This document shows, in pieces, positions 35,654 to 43,604 of a stretch of DNA of 64,000 nucleotides. The stretch lies in NCBI RefSeq assembly GCF_039534085.1, contig NZ_BAAAUT010000015.1, positions 1 through 64,000 on the forward strand. The letters are read 5' to 3'. Position numbers and translations under genes: made by a program. How positions within the stretch are numbered: position 1 is the stretch's first letter; each line of letters begins with the position of its first letter. This DNA comes from Planomonospora_B alba. GTDB taxonomy: Bacteria > Actinomycetota > Actinomycetes > Streptosporangiales > Streptosporangiaceae. The notes under the pieces were generated by a model, which saw only the letters and a program-made list of their open reading frames with translations, was not told where the DNA came from and searched no databases.

Positions 35654-36633
35654 GAGGGACCGCGCCCGTCGAGGAGGGCGTCGATCATCTCCTGGAGCCG
35701 GGCGCGCCCGGCCGTGCCGAGCGCGCCGCCGAGGGCCCCGGCGAGGGCGTCGAACGGGTCGGTCATCGGCAGTCCCGGCAGCCGGTCGGCGAGTTCCCCG
35801 ACCGCCCACAGGCCGTCCTTGTGGAGGCGCGCGCCGTGCGACCAACCGTGGCAGACCGCGACCGAGCCGCCGCGCACCGCCAGCACCTGGCCGGTGAGCG
35901 GGCAGTCCGCCGAGGCCAGGTAGGCGGCCACGGGCGCGGCGGTGACCGGGTGCAGCGCGTCGAAGCCCCCGGCCGGAGGCCGGTCGCGCATGCCGGGGAC
36001 CTCCAGGGTGAGCCGGGTGCGGGCCATGGAGGGCGAGACGCAGTTGACCCGCACGCCGTACCGGCCGAGCTCCAGGGCCGCGACGACGGTCATCGCCGCG
36101 ACGCCCGCGTTGCCGGCCGCGTAGGAGGCCTGCGCGGGCAGCGGGTTGGACAGGCCGGAGCCGGAGGAGGTGTTGACGACGGCCCGGTCGGCGCGGACGC
36201 CGGCGTCGTGCCGCTCGCGCCAGTACCGGGCCGCCCACCGGGTGACCGCGAAGGCGCCCTTGAGCTTGACCGCGACGACGTCGTCGAAGTCCTCCTCGGC
36301 GAGGTCGGCCATGGCGCGGTTGCGTTCGATGGTGGCGTTGTTGACGACGGCGTGCAGGTCGCCGAACGCCTCCAGGGCGGCCTCGACCATGCGCCGGGCG
36401 CCCTGCCAGTCGGCGACGCTGTCGGCGCTGGCCACGGCCCGGCCGCCGCGGGCGGTGATCTCCCGGACGACCGAGGCCGCCACGCCGGGGTCGCCTCCCG
36501 TGCCGTCGATGGCGACACCCGGGTCGTTGACGACGACCGCGGCGCCTTCCGCCGCGAAGAACAGGGCCTCCTCCCTGCCGATGCCGCGCCCCGCTCCCGT
36601 GATGAGGACGACTCGCCCGTCCAGGCTCCCCAT
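35650..36633 (-). CDS. Short-chain dehydrogenase/reductase-like protein lacking the catalytic lysine
   Basis: A 327-residue classical SDR by fold. The cofactor motif ITGAGRGIGREEALFF and the strand-4 motif AVVNNATIERN are present, and the N-terminal part predicts NAD(P) binding. At the active site the usual Tyr-x3-Lys reads YAAGN (Tyr171, Asn175), so the catalytic lysine is replaced by asparagine. The C-terminal extension of about 80 residues (after VNCVSPSMARTRLTL) is longer than usual. ATG at 36633 follows GGGAGG. The gene is divergent from a TetR regulator, which probably controls it. It could be a binding protein or a weakened enzyme. Confidence 0.82.
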   Translation of the reverse strand: MGSLDGRVVLITGAGRGIGREEALFFAAEGAAVVVNDPGVAIDGTGGDPGVAASVVREITARGGRAVASADSVADWQGARRMVEAALEAFGDLHAVVNNATIERNRAMADLAEEDFDDVVAVKLKGAFAVTRWAARYWRERHDAGVRADRAVVNTSSGSGLSNPLPAQASYAAGNAGVAAMTVVAALELGRYGVRVNCVSPSMARTRLTLEVPGMRDRPPAGGFDALHPVTAAPVAAYLASADCPLTGQVLAVRGGSVAVCHGWSHGARLHKDGLWAVGELADRLPGLPMTDPFDALAGALGGALGTAGRARLQEMIDALLDGRGPS

Positions 36634-36660
36634 GCCGAACCCTCCCAATAGCTTCATTCG

Positions 36661-36700
36661 ATGTATTAATACATTTAATGCACTGATGCATGGGATGCAA
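36661..36700. promoter_or_regulatory. Palindromic operator region between SDR and TetR genes
   Basis: ATGTATTAATACAT (36661-36674) is a perfect 14-base palindrome. Three ATGCA repeats follow at 36678, 36686 and 36695. This AT-rich island in GC-rich DNA lies between divergent genes and immediately upstream of the TetR -10 box, so it is the likely TetR binding region. Confidence 0.6.
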
Positions 36701-36706
36701 TAGGAT
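36701..36706 (+). promoter_or_regulatory. -10 box of the leaderless TetR gene
   Basis: TAGGAT ends eight bases before the ATG at 36715. There is no ribosome binding site, so the TetR message is probably leaderless. No good -35 box is seen, suggesting activator control or overlap with the operator. Confidence 0.5.
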
Positions 36707-36714
36707 CCGGTCAC

Positions 36715-37326
36715 ATGACGGAGAACCCGGGACTGCGGGAGCGCAAGAAGCGGCGCACGCGGCAGGCGCTGGTCGAGGCCGCGGTCGGCCTGTTCGAGCA
36801 GCGGGGCTACGACCAGGTCACGGTGGCCGAGATCGCGCGGGCTGCGGAGGTGTCCACCCGGACGTTCTTCCTCCACTTCCAGACCAAGGAGGACGTCCTG
36901 TTCGCCAACGCCGACGTGCGGGTCGACCTGGGAGTGCAGGTGATCGCCGGACGCCGTCCCGGCGAGCGCTACCTCGACGTGCTCGCGCGGGCCATGGAGC
37001 AGATGATCGGCGACAGCTGGGACGCCGACCTGGCCAGCGGGCTGGCGGCGCTCCGGGTACGGCTGGCCGCCTCGGCCCCGGCGCTGCAGGCGCGGTTGCT
37101 GCAGCGGTACGTCACCGCCCAGACCGAACTGGCCGGGGAGCTGCACCGGGCGTATCCGGAGGAGCTGGATCCGGTCACCGCCGCGGCCCTGGTGGGCGCG
37201 CTGGTCGGCGCCGTGAGCGCCGCGACCCTGGCCGCCCTCCGGCGCGGTGACGCGCCCGAGGGGGTGAGGGACGCGATGCGCCAGGCCATGGACCTGGTCC
37301 TGGACGGCCACCGCGGGACGGGCTGA
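36715..37326 (+). CDS. TetR family transcriptional regulator
   Basis: A 203-residue regulator. The N-terminal helix-turn-helix is RQALVEAAVGLFEQRGYDQV followed by EIARAAEVSTRTFFLHF, an exact TetR pattern. The C-terminal helical ligand domain ends in AMRQAMDLVLDG. ATG at 36715 lies 8 bases after a TAGGAT box. It is divergent from the SDR gene and most likely represses it and itself through the palindromes at 36661-36700. The stop codon overlaps the next gene's ATG by one base, so the GNAT gene is co-transcribed. Confidence 0.9.
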   Translation: MTENPGLRERKKRRTRQALVEAAVGLFEQRGYDQVTVAEIARAAEVSTRTFFLHFQTKEDVLFANADVRVDLGVQVIAGRRPGERYLDVLARAMEQMIGDSWDADLASGLAALRVRLAASAPALQARLLQRYVTAQTELAGELHRAYPEELDPVTAAALVGALVGAVSAATLAALRRGDAPEGVRDAMRQAMDLVLDGHRGTG

Positions 37327-37979
37327 TGCACAATGCCCGGGTGGAGAAGATCGAATTCCCTGCGACCGCGTCCCTTGGGCCTGCATCCCCTGGGCCCGTC
37401 TCTTCCGCGGCCGCGGAGCCCGCGCTTCCCGGACCCGCGTCCCCCGGGGCGTCCGTGCCCCCGGCGACCCCCGCGGAGCCGCTCATCCGCCCGGCGGAGC
37501 CCGGCGACGCCGACGTGCTGCACCGCTTCATCGTCGAGCTCGCCGAGGCGGAGCGGTTCCCCGGGGAGGTCACCGCCCGGCCGCGGGACGTGGCCGGGGC
37601 GCTGTTCGGCCCGCGCCCGGTGGCGGAGGCCGTCATCGCGGAGGCCGGCGGACTGCCCGCGGGTTTCGCGCTGTTCTATCCGACCTACAGCACCATCGTC
37701 GGCAGGCCCGGCATCCACCTCGAAGACCTGTACGTCCGGCCCGAGCACCGGGGCGGCGGGCTGGGCCGGAGGCTGCTCGGCCACCTCGCCCGGCTCGCGG
37801 TGGAGCGCGGCTGCGGCCGTCTGGAGTGGTGGGTGCTGCGCACCAACGACCCCGCCCTGCGCTTCTACCGCCGCCTGCACGCCCGCGGGCTCGACGAGAT
37901 CGAGGTCATGCGGCTGGACGGGGAGGCGCTGCGCGGCCTGGCCGCGGCCACGGACGCGTCCGGCGGTTGCGGTCCGTGA
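37326..37979 (+). CDS. GNAT family N-acetyltransferase
   Basis: A 217-residue protein. After an unusual 50-residue Pro/Ala/Ser-rich N-terminal tail the GNAT fold runs from LIRPAEPGDADVLHRFIVEL to the end. The acetyl-CoA binding motif is VRPEHRGGGLGRRLLGHL (R-x2-G-x-G/A), and LHLEDLYV-like strand 4 (IHLEDLYV) precedes it. It most resembles small diamine or amino-acid acetyltransferases. ATG at 37326 overlaps the TetR stop; a GTG at 37341 would skip only part of the tail. It is the second gene of the TetR unit. Confidence 0.85.
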   Translation: MHNARVEKIEFPATASLGPASPGPVSSAAAEPALPGPASPGASVPPATPAEPLIRPAEPGDADVLHRFIVELAEAERFPGEVTARPRDVAGALFGPRPVAEAVIAEAGGLPAGFALFYPTYSTIVGRPGIHLEDLYVRPEHRGGGLGRRLLGHLARLAVERGCGRLEWWVLRTNDPALRFYRRLHARGLDEIEVMRLDGEALRGLAAATDASGGCGP

Positions 37980-38352
37980 GGTCCTGGACGCCCCGCCCTT
38001 CCGGCCCCCGCGTCGCCTTCCGCGGGGGTCTCGGCGCGATGCCGGCGCGCCGTCCCGCCAGGCGGACCGCACACCGCAGGAATGCGCAGGAACGCCACCC
38101 GCCCGGCGGACCGCACACCGCAGGAATGCGGGGGAATACGGCGCCGGCGGCCCCGACCGGTCGACACACCCCGGAGATCATGACATTTTCCGTGGTATGA
38201 CCGGGATCACAGAGAACCGCCACGGCCTGGAACCCGCCCCGCACCAGGCTCGTTTCCTTTCATGTCAGAACGTTTCCCCTCCGACCCCTGTCCTCTGACG
38301 CCCGGACGGGTCCTCCCTCATGGGCGCGCCTTCCTCTCGAATGCGGGGTGAC
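37980..38352. other. Intergenic region with terminator and repeat
   Basis: 373 bases without a gene. It contains a hairpin just after the GNAT gene, a 26-base exact repeat (38061-38086 and 38105-38130) and, after 38170, a less GC-rich stretch that should carry the promoter of the VWA gene. No unambiguous -35/-10 pair was found. Confidence 0.5.
38005..38028 (+). terminator. Hairpin terminator after the GNAT gene
   Basis: CCCCCGCG (38005-38012) and CGCGGGGG (38021-38028) form a perfect 8-bp stem with an 8-base loop, 25 bases after the stop codon. Confidence 0.5.
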
Positions 38353-40356
38353 ATGTCCGGCGACCGGCAGGAGCCACCGGCCTCCCCGCCCCGCACGGCG
38401 GGGCACCGGATCCGGGAGGTGTTCTCCAGCCTGCTGGTCGCGGTGGTCGTCGAGCGGCTCGCCCAGTGGGTGTTCGACGGTTTCGGCTCCGTCGTCGCGT
38501 CCCTGCCGGGCGGGTGGTTCACGGCCGTCATGGTGCTCGCGCTGCCCGCCAGCCTGGTCTACCACCGCAGGCTCGCCGCGCTGCGCGCGCGGGCGGCCGG
38601 GTGGCTCTCACCCGTCACCGGCGCGGTCCGCACCGCGCTCTCGGCGCTGCGGCGGAGGCTTCCGCGCAGGCGCGGGCGGGGGCGGGCGGGCCCGCTCGGC
38701 CGGGCGCTGCGGACCGTGCGCCTGTGGGTGGCCGGCGGCTACCGCGCCACCGCGCTCGGCATGGCGGCCGGGCTGGTCGTGTGGGGAGGCCACGAGGGCG
38801 TCCTGTGGCTGTCCGGCGCCTACGGGCCGTGCGACTCACCGCGTGAGCTGCAGGTCGTCACGGCGCCGGAGAACGTCCACGCGCTCCGCGGGGCCGCCGC
38901 CGAGTTCACCGCGGGCACGGCCGTGCACGGCTGCCTGCCGTACCGGATATCGGTGGGGGCCGCGCCCTCGATCGACGAGATGATCTACGGTTTCGAGAAC
39001 GGCTGGCGGCGCAAGGACGCGCGCCAGGAGGAGGAGCCGTTCGTCCGGCTCCTCGGGATACGCCCGGACGCCTGGCTGGCGACCAGCAGCGGCGAGGCCG
39101 CCTACGTGACGCAGCGGGTGAACGCCGCACGGGTCGCGTTCGGCGGCGGGTTCTCGGTGGCCAGGGACCCGCTGGTGCTCGCCATGCTCGGCGAGCGGTT
39201 CGACGACATGGAGCGCGCCCTCGGCCCCGCCGACGAGGGCGGCCACCGGTTCAGGACGCTGGCGGACACCGCGCGCTCCTCCCTGCAGATGCGCCTGATC
39301 CACCCCCAGCCGGGCCTCTCGTCGGCCGGACTCGTCGCGGCCGCCGAACTGGCCCGGCTGAGCGGCTCCGGCGACGTGGCCCGCGGCACGGTCTTCGACG
39401 AGAGCGTCAGCGCCCTGCTCTGCCGCTTCAGGGATCCGGGCACCGCGGAGCGGGAGACGGCGGCGCTGCTGGTGCCCGCGCACAGCGTGCACGACTACAA
39501 CACCCGGAGCCTGACGGCCGAGGGCTGCCCCGGCGGAGCGCCGAGCGGGCGCGACGCCCTCAAGGCGTTCTCGTCCCCCGACCTGTCCGTGCTGGACTAC
39601 CCCTTCCACACCGTCTCCTGGGCCGGGCAGCACAGACCGGAGGCCCAGCGGGTGCTGACGGAGTTCGGCCGGTGGATCGGCCGCAGAGGGCTCTTCCCCG
39701 CGACGTCGCCGGCGTGGAGCGCGCCGCGCAGCCCGCAGGTCAGGGACGCCGCCGCCCTGCACGACGTACGGCGGCGCATCGAGAGGGAGCTGCCCCGCGT
39801 CGACCTGCATCTCGTCCTGGACGCCTCCGGCTCCATGTCCCGGCCCCCCGCGGCGCTGCTGCTGCGGACCCGCGAGGCGTTCTCCGCCGTGCGGAACACG
39901 CTCGTCCCCGCCGACCGCCTCTCCCTGAGCAGGTTCTACGCCTCGGGCGACGGCGTCGAGGTCACCGAGCCCGGCCCGCGCGCCGGACGCGACGACCTGG
40001 ACGGGCTGACCCAGGGCATCGCGGCCCGCGAACCGGGAGGACGGGACGCGCCGATCTCCGCGATGCTGGCGGAGATCCCCCGCCACGTCAGCCGGTCCGG
40101 CGCCACGGTCGCGGTCATCACCGACGGCGGCGTCTTCGACGACGAGCCGGACGGCCGCGCCGTCGTCAGGGCCCTGGCCCGGGCCGAGCGGGTGCGCCAC
40201 CTCTACGTCCTCGTCCTGGGCGACGGCAGGTGCGGCGGCGGGCCTGCGGGCGGCGGCCGGCGGGCCGGGGGCAAGCGCGTCGTCTGCGCGGAGGCGGGAC
40301 AGGACCTGGAGAAAGGGCTGAGCCAGATGGTCTCCACGATCCGGGAGTGGTCGTGA
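38353..40356 (+). CDS. Membrane-anchored VWA domain protein
   Basis: A 667-residue protein. Two to three hydrophobic segments occupy the first 160 residues with a very basic loop (RRRLPRRRGRGR) between them; the rest should be outside the cell. A middle region (about 165-450) resembles a solute-binding-protein fold (LQVVTAPENVHALRGAAAEF onwards), and a von Willebrand A domain covers about 480-660. The metal-site motif is DASGSMS with Asp490 first. ATG at 38353 was chosen; in-frame ATGs at 38320 and 38341 are alternatives. It overlaps the next gene by four bases (GTGA). No ATPase, permease or MoxR partner is present. Confidence 0.72.
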   Translation: MSGDRQEPPASPPRTAGHRIREVFSSLLVAVVVERLAQWVFDGFGSVVASLPGGWFTAVMVLALPASLVYHRRLAALRARAAGWLSPVTGAVRTALSALRRRLPRRRGRGRAGPLGRALRTVRLWVAGGYRATALGMAAGLVVWGGHEGVLWLSGAYGPCDSPRELQVVTAPENVHALRGAAAEFTAGTAVHGCLPYRISVGAAPSIDEMIYGFENGWRRKDARQEEEPFVRLLGIRPDAWLATSSGEAAYVTQRVNAARVAFGGGFSVARDPLVLAMLGERFDDMERALGPADEGGHRFRTLADTARSSLQMRLIHPQPGLSSAGLVAAAELARLSGSGDVARGTVFDESVSALLCRFRDPGTAERETAALLVPAHSVHDYNTRSLTAEGCPGGAPSGRDALKAFSSPDLSVLDYPFHTVSWAGQHRPEAQRVLTEFGRWIGRRGLFPATSPAWSAPRSPQVRDAAALHDVRRRIERELPRVDLHLVLDASGSMSRPPAALLLRTREAFSAVRNTLVPADRLSLSRFYASGDGVEVTEPGPRAGRDDLDGLTQGIAAREPGGRDAPISAMLAEIPRHVSRSGATVAVITDGGVFDDEPDGRAVVRALARAERVRHLYVLVLGDGRCGGGPAGGGRRAGGKRVVCAEAGQDLEKGLSQMVSTIREWS

Positions 40357-41753
40357 CCGCCGGGCACGACGGCCCGCCGCGCCCGCGCCGGAGCCGGATC
40401 GCCTGGATCGGGTTCTGCGCGGGCTGCCTCACCGTGGTCGCGCTCGGCGTGGCGCCGTACCCCGCCCCCTCCGGCGGGGCCCCGCCGTGCGCGACGGACC
40501 ACGAGCTGACCATCGCGACCAGCAGTGACGTGAGCTCCGGGAGCTTCCGCCGCGACGTGGTCGACGAGTGGAACCGGCGGGCGGGGACGACGATGAAGGC
40601 CAAGCTGGTGGAGATCTCGGACTCCACCGACGAGGAGCGGGCCGAGATGGCCGCCGCGGCCCAGTCCCAGGACTGCGCCTACGACATCCTCATCCTGGAC
40701 GTCGCCTGGACCGCGGAGTTCGCGCGCAACGGCCACCTGCGGCCGCTCTCCCCCGGCTCCGGCCCGGGCGTCCCCTTCCTGGAGAAGGCCCTGACCACCA
40801 CCGAGGTGGACGGCGTGCGCTACGCCGTGCCGTTCGCCACCAACGCGCCCCTGCTGTTCCGGCGGGAGGGCCTGCCCGCCCCCGGCACGCCGGGCGAGCT
40901 CCTGCGGCTGGCCGCCGAGCACGGCTACGCCGGGCAGCTCGCCGACTACGAGGGCGGGACGGTCAACCTCCTGGAGATGGTCCTGTCGGGCGGGGCCGAG
41001 GTGCTGGACGGCGACGAGGTCGTCCTGGACCGCCCGGACGACGCCCGCGAGGCGGGCGAGGCGCTGGCCGCCTGGCAGGCCGCGCTGTCCCGCCGGACCG
41101 GCGCGGACGCCCTCTCCCTGAAGGAGGAGAGCAGCCTGCAGGCCTTCCGGAGCCGGCAGGCCGGTTACCTGCGCAACTGGCCGTTCGCCTTCCACCGGCT
41201 CGCCTCCGACCCGGCCATGCGCGACGGCGACGGGCTGCGCTTCGCCGTGGGACCGCTGCCCGGGACCGGCGTGCTGGGCGGCTCCAACCTGGCCGTCACC
41301 AGCCGCTCCCCCGACGCCGCGGAGGCGGAGCGCCTGATCGCCTTCCTGACCACGCCGCAGACGCAGAAGAAGCTGTTCGCCTGCGGCGGCTACCCGCCGG
41401 TCGTCGAGAGCGTCTACGACGACTACCGGGTGCGGCCCCGGACCTGCGGGGAGCTCCTGGCGGAGGGGGACCCGGAGGCCGGGCGCCCCGATCCCGACGG
41501 CGAGATCACCGCCGGCCAGCTCAGGCTCTTCGCGGACGCGGTCCGCCTCGCCGTACGGCGGGCCTGGCCGCGCCCGCCCGCGGTCCACTACTCGACGTTC
41601 AGCGAGGTCTTCCGGTCCTGCGCCCGGCAGGTGGTCGACGGGGCGCTGGACGCCGGCGAGCTGGACTTCCCGCGCTTCTCCGGCGCCCTGCGCGAGGCCC
41701 TGGACGGGCGCCGCCCGGAGCACGACCCGTGCCGCCGCCCCACCGGGAGGTGA
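40353..41753 (+). CDS. Membrane-anchored extracellular solute-binding-like protein
   Basis: A 466-residue protein with an N-terminal membrane anchor or uncleaved signal (IAWIGFCAGCLTVVALGVAP) and a MalE/PotD-type binding domain: ELTIATSSDVSSGSFRRDVV, DILILDVAWTAEFARNGHL, NAPLLFRREGLPAPGTP and GSNLAVTSRSPDAAEAERLI. The start GTG at 40353 overlaps the VWA gene's stop codon, so both proteins are made together. No transporter genes are nearby, so this is not an ordinary importer subunit; a sensing or surface-complex role with the VWA protein is more likely. The ligand is unknown. Confidence 0.75.
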   Translation: MTAGHDGPPRPRRSRIAWIGFCAGCLTVVALGVAPYPAPSGGAPPCATDHELTIATSSDVSSGSFRRDVVDEWNRRAGTTMKAKLVEISDSTDEERAEMAAAAQSQDCAYDILILDVAWTAEFARNGHLRPLSPGSGPGVPFLEKALTTTEVDGVRYAVPFATNAPLLFRREGLPAPGTPGELLRLAAEHGYAGQLADYEGGTVNLLEMVLSGGAEVLDGDEVVLDRPDDAREAGEALAAWQAALSRRTGADALSLKEESSLQAFRSRQAGYLRNWPFAFHRLASDPAMRDGDGLRFAVGPLPGTGVLGGSNLAVTSRSPDAAEAERLIAFLTTPQTQKKLFACGGYPPVVESVYDDYRVRPRTCGELLAEGDPEAGRPDPDGEITAGQLRLFADAVRLAVRRAWPRPPAVHYSTFSEVFRSCARQVVDGALDAGELDFPRFSGALREALDGRRPEHDPCRRPTGR

Positions 41754-41756
41754 CGC

Positions 41757-41772
41757 CGCCCCGGACGGGGCG
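41757..41772. terminator. Short hairpin between convergent genes
   Basis: CGCCCC and GGGGCG flank GGAC, three bases after the solute-binding gene and eight before the end of the leftward flavin oxidoreductase gene. Confidence 0.4.
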
Positions 41773-41780
41773 CCCCCGTC

Positions 41781-42872
41781 TCAGAACGCCCGGTGGTACT
41801 GGTCGGGCCGGCGGGGCGGCACGCCCAGCGTGCGGGCGGCGCGCAGCGGCCAGTAGGGGTCGCGCAGGAGCTCGCGGCCGAGCAGGACGGCGTCGGCGCT
41901 GCCGGAGGTGAGGATCTCCTCGGCCTGGTGCGGGTCGGTGATCTCGCCGACGGCGGCCACCGGCAGGTCGGTCTCGGCGCGGACCCGGGCCGCGAACGGC
42001 ACCTGGTAGCCGGGGCCGGTGGTGATCTTCGCCCGGGGCGCGTTGCCGCCGCTGGAGGTGTCGAGCAGGTCGACGCCGTGGGCGAGCAGCTCCTTGGCGA
42101 AGCGCACGGTGTCGTCCACGGTCCAGCCCTCGCGCTCGTCGGCGGGGTTCTCGGTGAGCCAGTCGGTGGCCGAGATGCGGAAGAGCACCGGGAGCTCCTC
42201 GGGCCAGACGGCCCGCACGGCGTCGACCACCTCGAGCGCGAAGCGGGTGCGGCCGGCGAACGAGCCGCCGTAGCCGTCGGTGCGGCGGTTGCTGTGCGGG
42301 GAGAGGAACTCGCCGATCAGGTAGCCGTGGGCGCCGTGCACCTCCACGACCTTGAACCCCGCCCGCAGCGCGCGCTCCGCCGCGGCGGCGAAGTCGCCGA
42401 CGATGCGTCCGATCTCCTCCACCGTCAGCTCGTGGGGCACGGGGTACTCCTCGGCGAACGCCAGCGGGCTCGGCGCGACCGGCCGCCAGCCGCCCTCGGC
42501 GGGGCCGAGCGGCGCGCCGCCGCGCCAGGGCCGGTCGGTGGAGGCCTTGCGCCCGGCGTGCCCGAGCTGGATGCCGGGCACCGCGCCCTGCCGCTCCAGG
42601 AAGCCGGTGATCCGGGTGAACGCCTCCGCCTGGCGGTCGTTCCACAGTCCGAGGTCGGCGGGGCTGATCCGGCCCTCCGGGGAGACGGCCGTGGCCTCGG
42701 CGAGGATGAGGCCGGCCCCGCCCACCGCCCGGGCGGCGAGGTGGGTGAAGTGCCAGTCGTGCGGGACGCCCGCCTCCGGCCCGTCCACGGCGGCCGAATA
42801 CTGGCACATCGGGGCCATCCAGACCCGGTTGGGGATGGTCAGGGACCGCAGGGTGATGGGATCGAACAGCAT
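41781..42872 (-). CDS. NADH:flavin oxidoreductase, old yellow enzyme family (YqjM-like)
   Basis: A 363-residue FMN-dependent ene-reductase. It begins LFDPITLRSLTIPNRVWMAP with the conserved MCQYSA motif, whose cysteine tunes the FMN in YqjM-type enzymes. GIQLGHAGRKAS, the active-site HGAHGYLIGEFLSPHSNRR and GRELLRDPYWPLRAA follow as expected. It should reduce activated C=C bonds of enones with NAD(P)H. ATG at 42872 follows AGAGG. It is divergent from an ArsR-type regulator, and the triple 17-base repeat between them begins 50 bases upstream of its start. Confidence 0.9.
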   Translation of the reverse strand: MLFDPITLRSLTIPNRVWMAPMCQYSAAVDGPEAGVPHDWHFTHLAARAVGGAGLILAEATAVSPEGRISPADLGLWNDRQAEAFTRITGFLERQGAVPGIQLGHAGRKASTDRPWRGGAPLGPAEGGWRPVAPSPLAFAEEYPVPHELTVEEIGRIVGDFAAAAERALRAGFKVVEVHGAHGYLIGEFLSPHSNRRTDGYGGSFAGRTRFALEVVDAVRAVWPEELPVLFRISATDWLTENPADEREGWTVDDTVRFAKELLAHGVDLLDTSSGGNAPRAKITTGPGYQVPFAARVRAETDLPVAAVGEITDPHQAEEILTSGSADAVLLGRELLRDPYWPLRAARTLGVPPRRPDQYHRAF

Positions 42873-42921
42873 GGGGACCTCTCGCTCGTCCGGGGACTCG
42901 GCGCTGGTGATCCAGCCCTGA

Positions 42922-42971
42922 TACGATAAACATCGTAGTACGATGAATGTCAAACTACGATGGATGTCGTA
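42922..42971. promoter_or_regulatory. Triple 17-base operator array for the ArsR regulator
   Basis: TACGATAAACATCGTA (42922-42937), TACGATGAATGTCAAA (42939-42954) and TACGATGGATGTCGTA (42956-42971) follow one another with an exact 17-base period. The outer two are inverted repeats (TACGAT/ATCGTA and TACGA/TCGTA); the middle one keeps only its left arm. The array lies between the divergent flavin oxidoreductase and ArsR genes in a local AT-rich island, so it is probably the regulator's binding site. Confidence 0.75.
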
Positions 42972-43008
42972 ATATCGCCGGCGAGGGGCACGCAGGAGGG
43001 GGATGCCG

Positions 43009-43347
43009 ATGTCCACGCGGATCCTGGAGCACCCGGACGTCGAGGAGATCCGGCTGGAGGCGGTGCTGCACGCCCTCGCCGAGCCCGCGCGGCTGGAGGT
43101 GGTGCGCTTCCTCGCCGAGGTCGGCAGGGAGGTCGCCTGCTCGGAGATCGACCTCGCGGTGAGCAAGTCCACCGGCACGCACCACTACCGCGTCCTGCGC
43201 GAGGCCGGGGTCATCAACCAGGTCTACCGCGGCACCGCGAAGCTGAACTCCCTGCGCCGCGCCGAGCTCGACGCGCTCTTCCCCGGCCTGATCGACAGCG
43301 TCATCGCCGCCGCCGACCGGGAGCGGGCCCGGCCCCGGCCCTCCTGA
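43009..43347 (+). CDS. ArsR family winged-helix regulator
   Basis: A 112-residue regulator. The winged helix runs from LEAVLHALAEPARLEVVRFL through SEIDLAVSKSTGTHHYRVLR, a typical ArsR/HTH_20 signature. No metal-binding cysteine pair (such as CVC) is present, so it probably senses an organic molecule or redox change rather than arsenic. ATG at 43009 was preferred to ATG at 43003, because AGGAGG lies 9 bases before the former and only 3 before the latter. It is divergent from the old yellow enzyme, which it most likely represses through the triple repeat; enone or quinone sensing is a guess. Confidence 0.85.
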   Translation: MSTRILEHPDVEEIRLEAVLHALAEPARLEVVRFLAEVGREVACSEIDLAVSKSTGTHHYRVLREAGVINQVYRGTAKLNSLRRAELDALFPGLIDSVIAAADRERARPRPS

Positions 43348-43440
43348 CGCGCGCGGGCCGCGACCGGCGGGGAACCGCTCCGGGGCCGCACGCCGGACCG
43401 GGGCGGCGGCCGACGGGGCGGCGGTCGGCGGGGCGGCGGC

Positions 43441-43471
43441 GACTTCGGTCGCGGACCGCCCGACCGAAGTC
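43441..43471. other. 11-bp perfect hairpin
   Basis: GACTTCGGTCG (43441-43451) and CGACCGAAGTC (43461-43471) pair perfectly around nine bases, 93 bases after the ArsR stop. It may terminate the ArsR transcript; its right arm is also the beginning of the tandem repeat. Confidence 0.5.
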
Positions 43472-43570
43472 CGATCCGATCACGGAGCACTCGGACCGAA
43501 GTCCGATCCGATCACGGACCGCCTGACCGAAGTCCTGCCCGGCCGCGGAGAGCCCGGACCGAAGTCCGAT
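43462..43570. repeat. Four-copy tandem repeat of about 32 bases
   Basis: GACCGAAGTCC begins at 43462, 43494, 43525 and 43557 (periods 32, 31, 32). The first two copies are identical for 25 bases; the third diverges after the first 11 and the fourth is cut after 14. The array ends 35 bases before the start of the DUF418 gene and abuts its likely promoter. Confidence 0.75.
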
Positions 43571-43591
43571 GTGTGCGGCACGCCGGATTCC

Positions 43592-43597
43592 TACGAT
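43592..43597 (+). promoter_or_regulatory. -10 box of a leaderless DUF418 gene
   Basis: TACGAT ends seven bases before the ATG at 43605, with no ribosome binding site between. The spacing is that of actinomycete leaderless genes. Confidence 0.5.
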
Positions 43598-43604
43598 CGA
43601 AGTC

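Noticed and set aside
40353..41753. A sugar importer operon
   Set aside because: The solute-binding-like protein has no adjacent permease or ATPase, and its only partner is a VWA protein.
43009..43347. Arsenic resistance regulator
   Set aside because: ArsR fold only: no metal-binding Cys pair and no ars genes nearby.
43462..43570. Tandem repeats as a CRISPR array
   Set aside because: The variable part between repeats is only about 7 bases and no cas gene is present, so there are no spacers.
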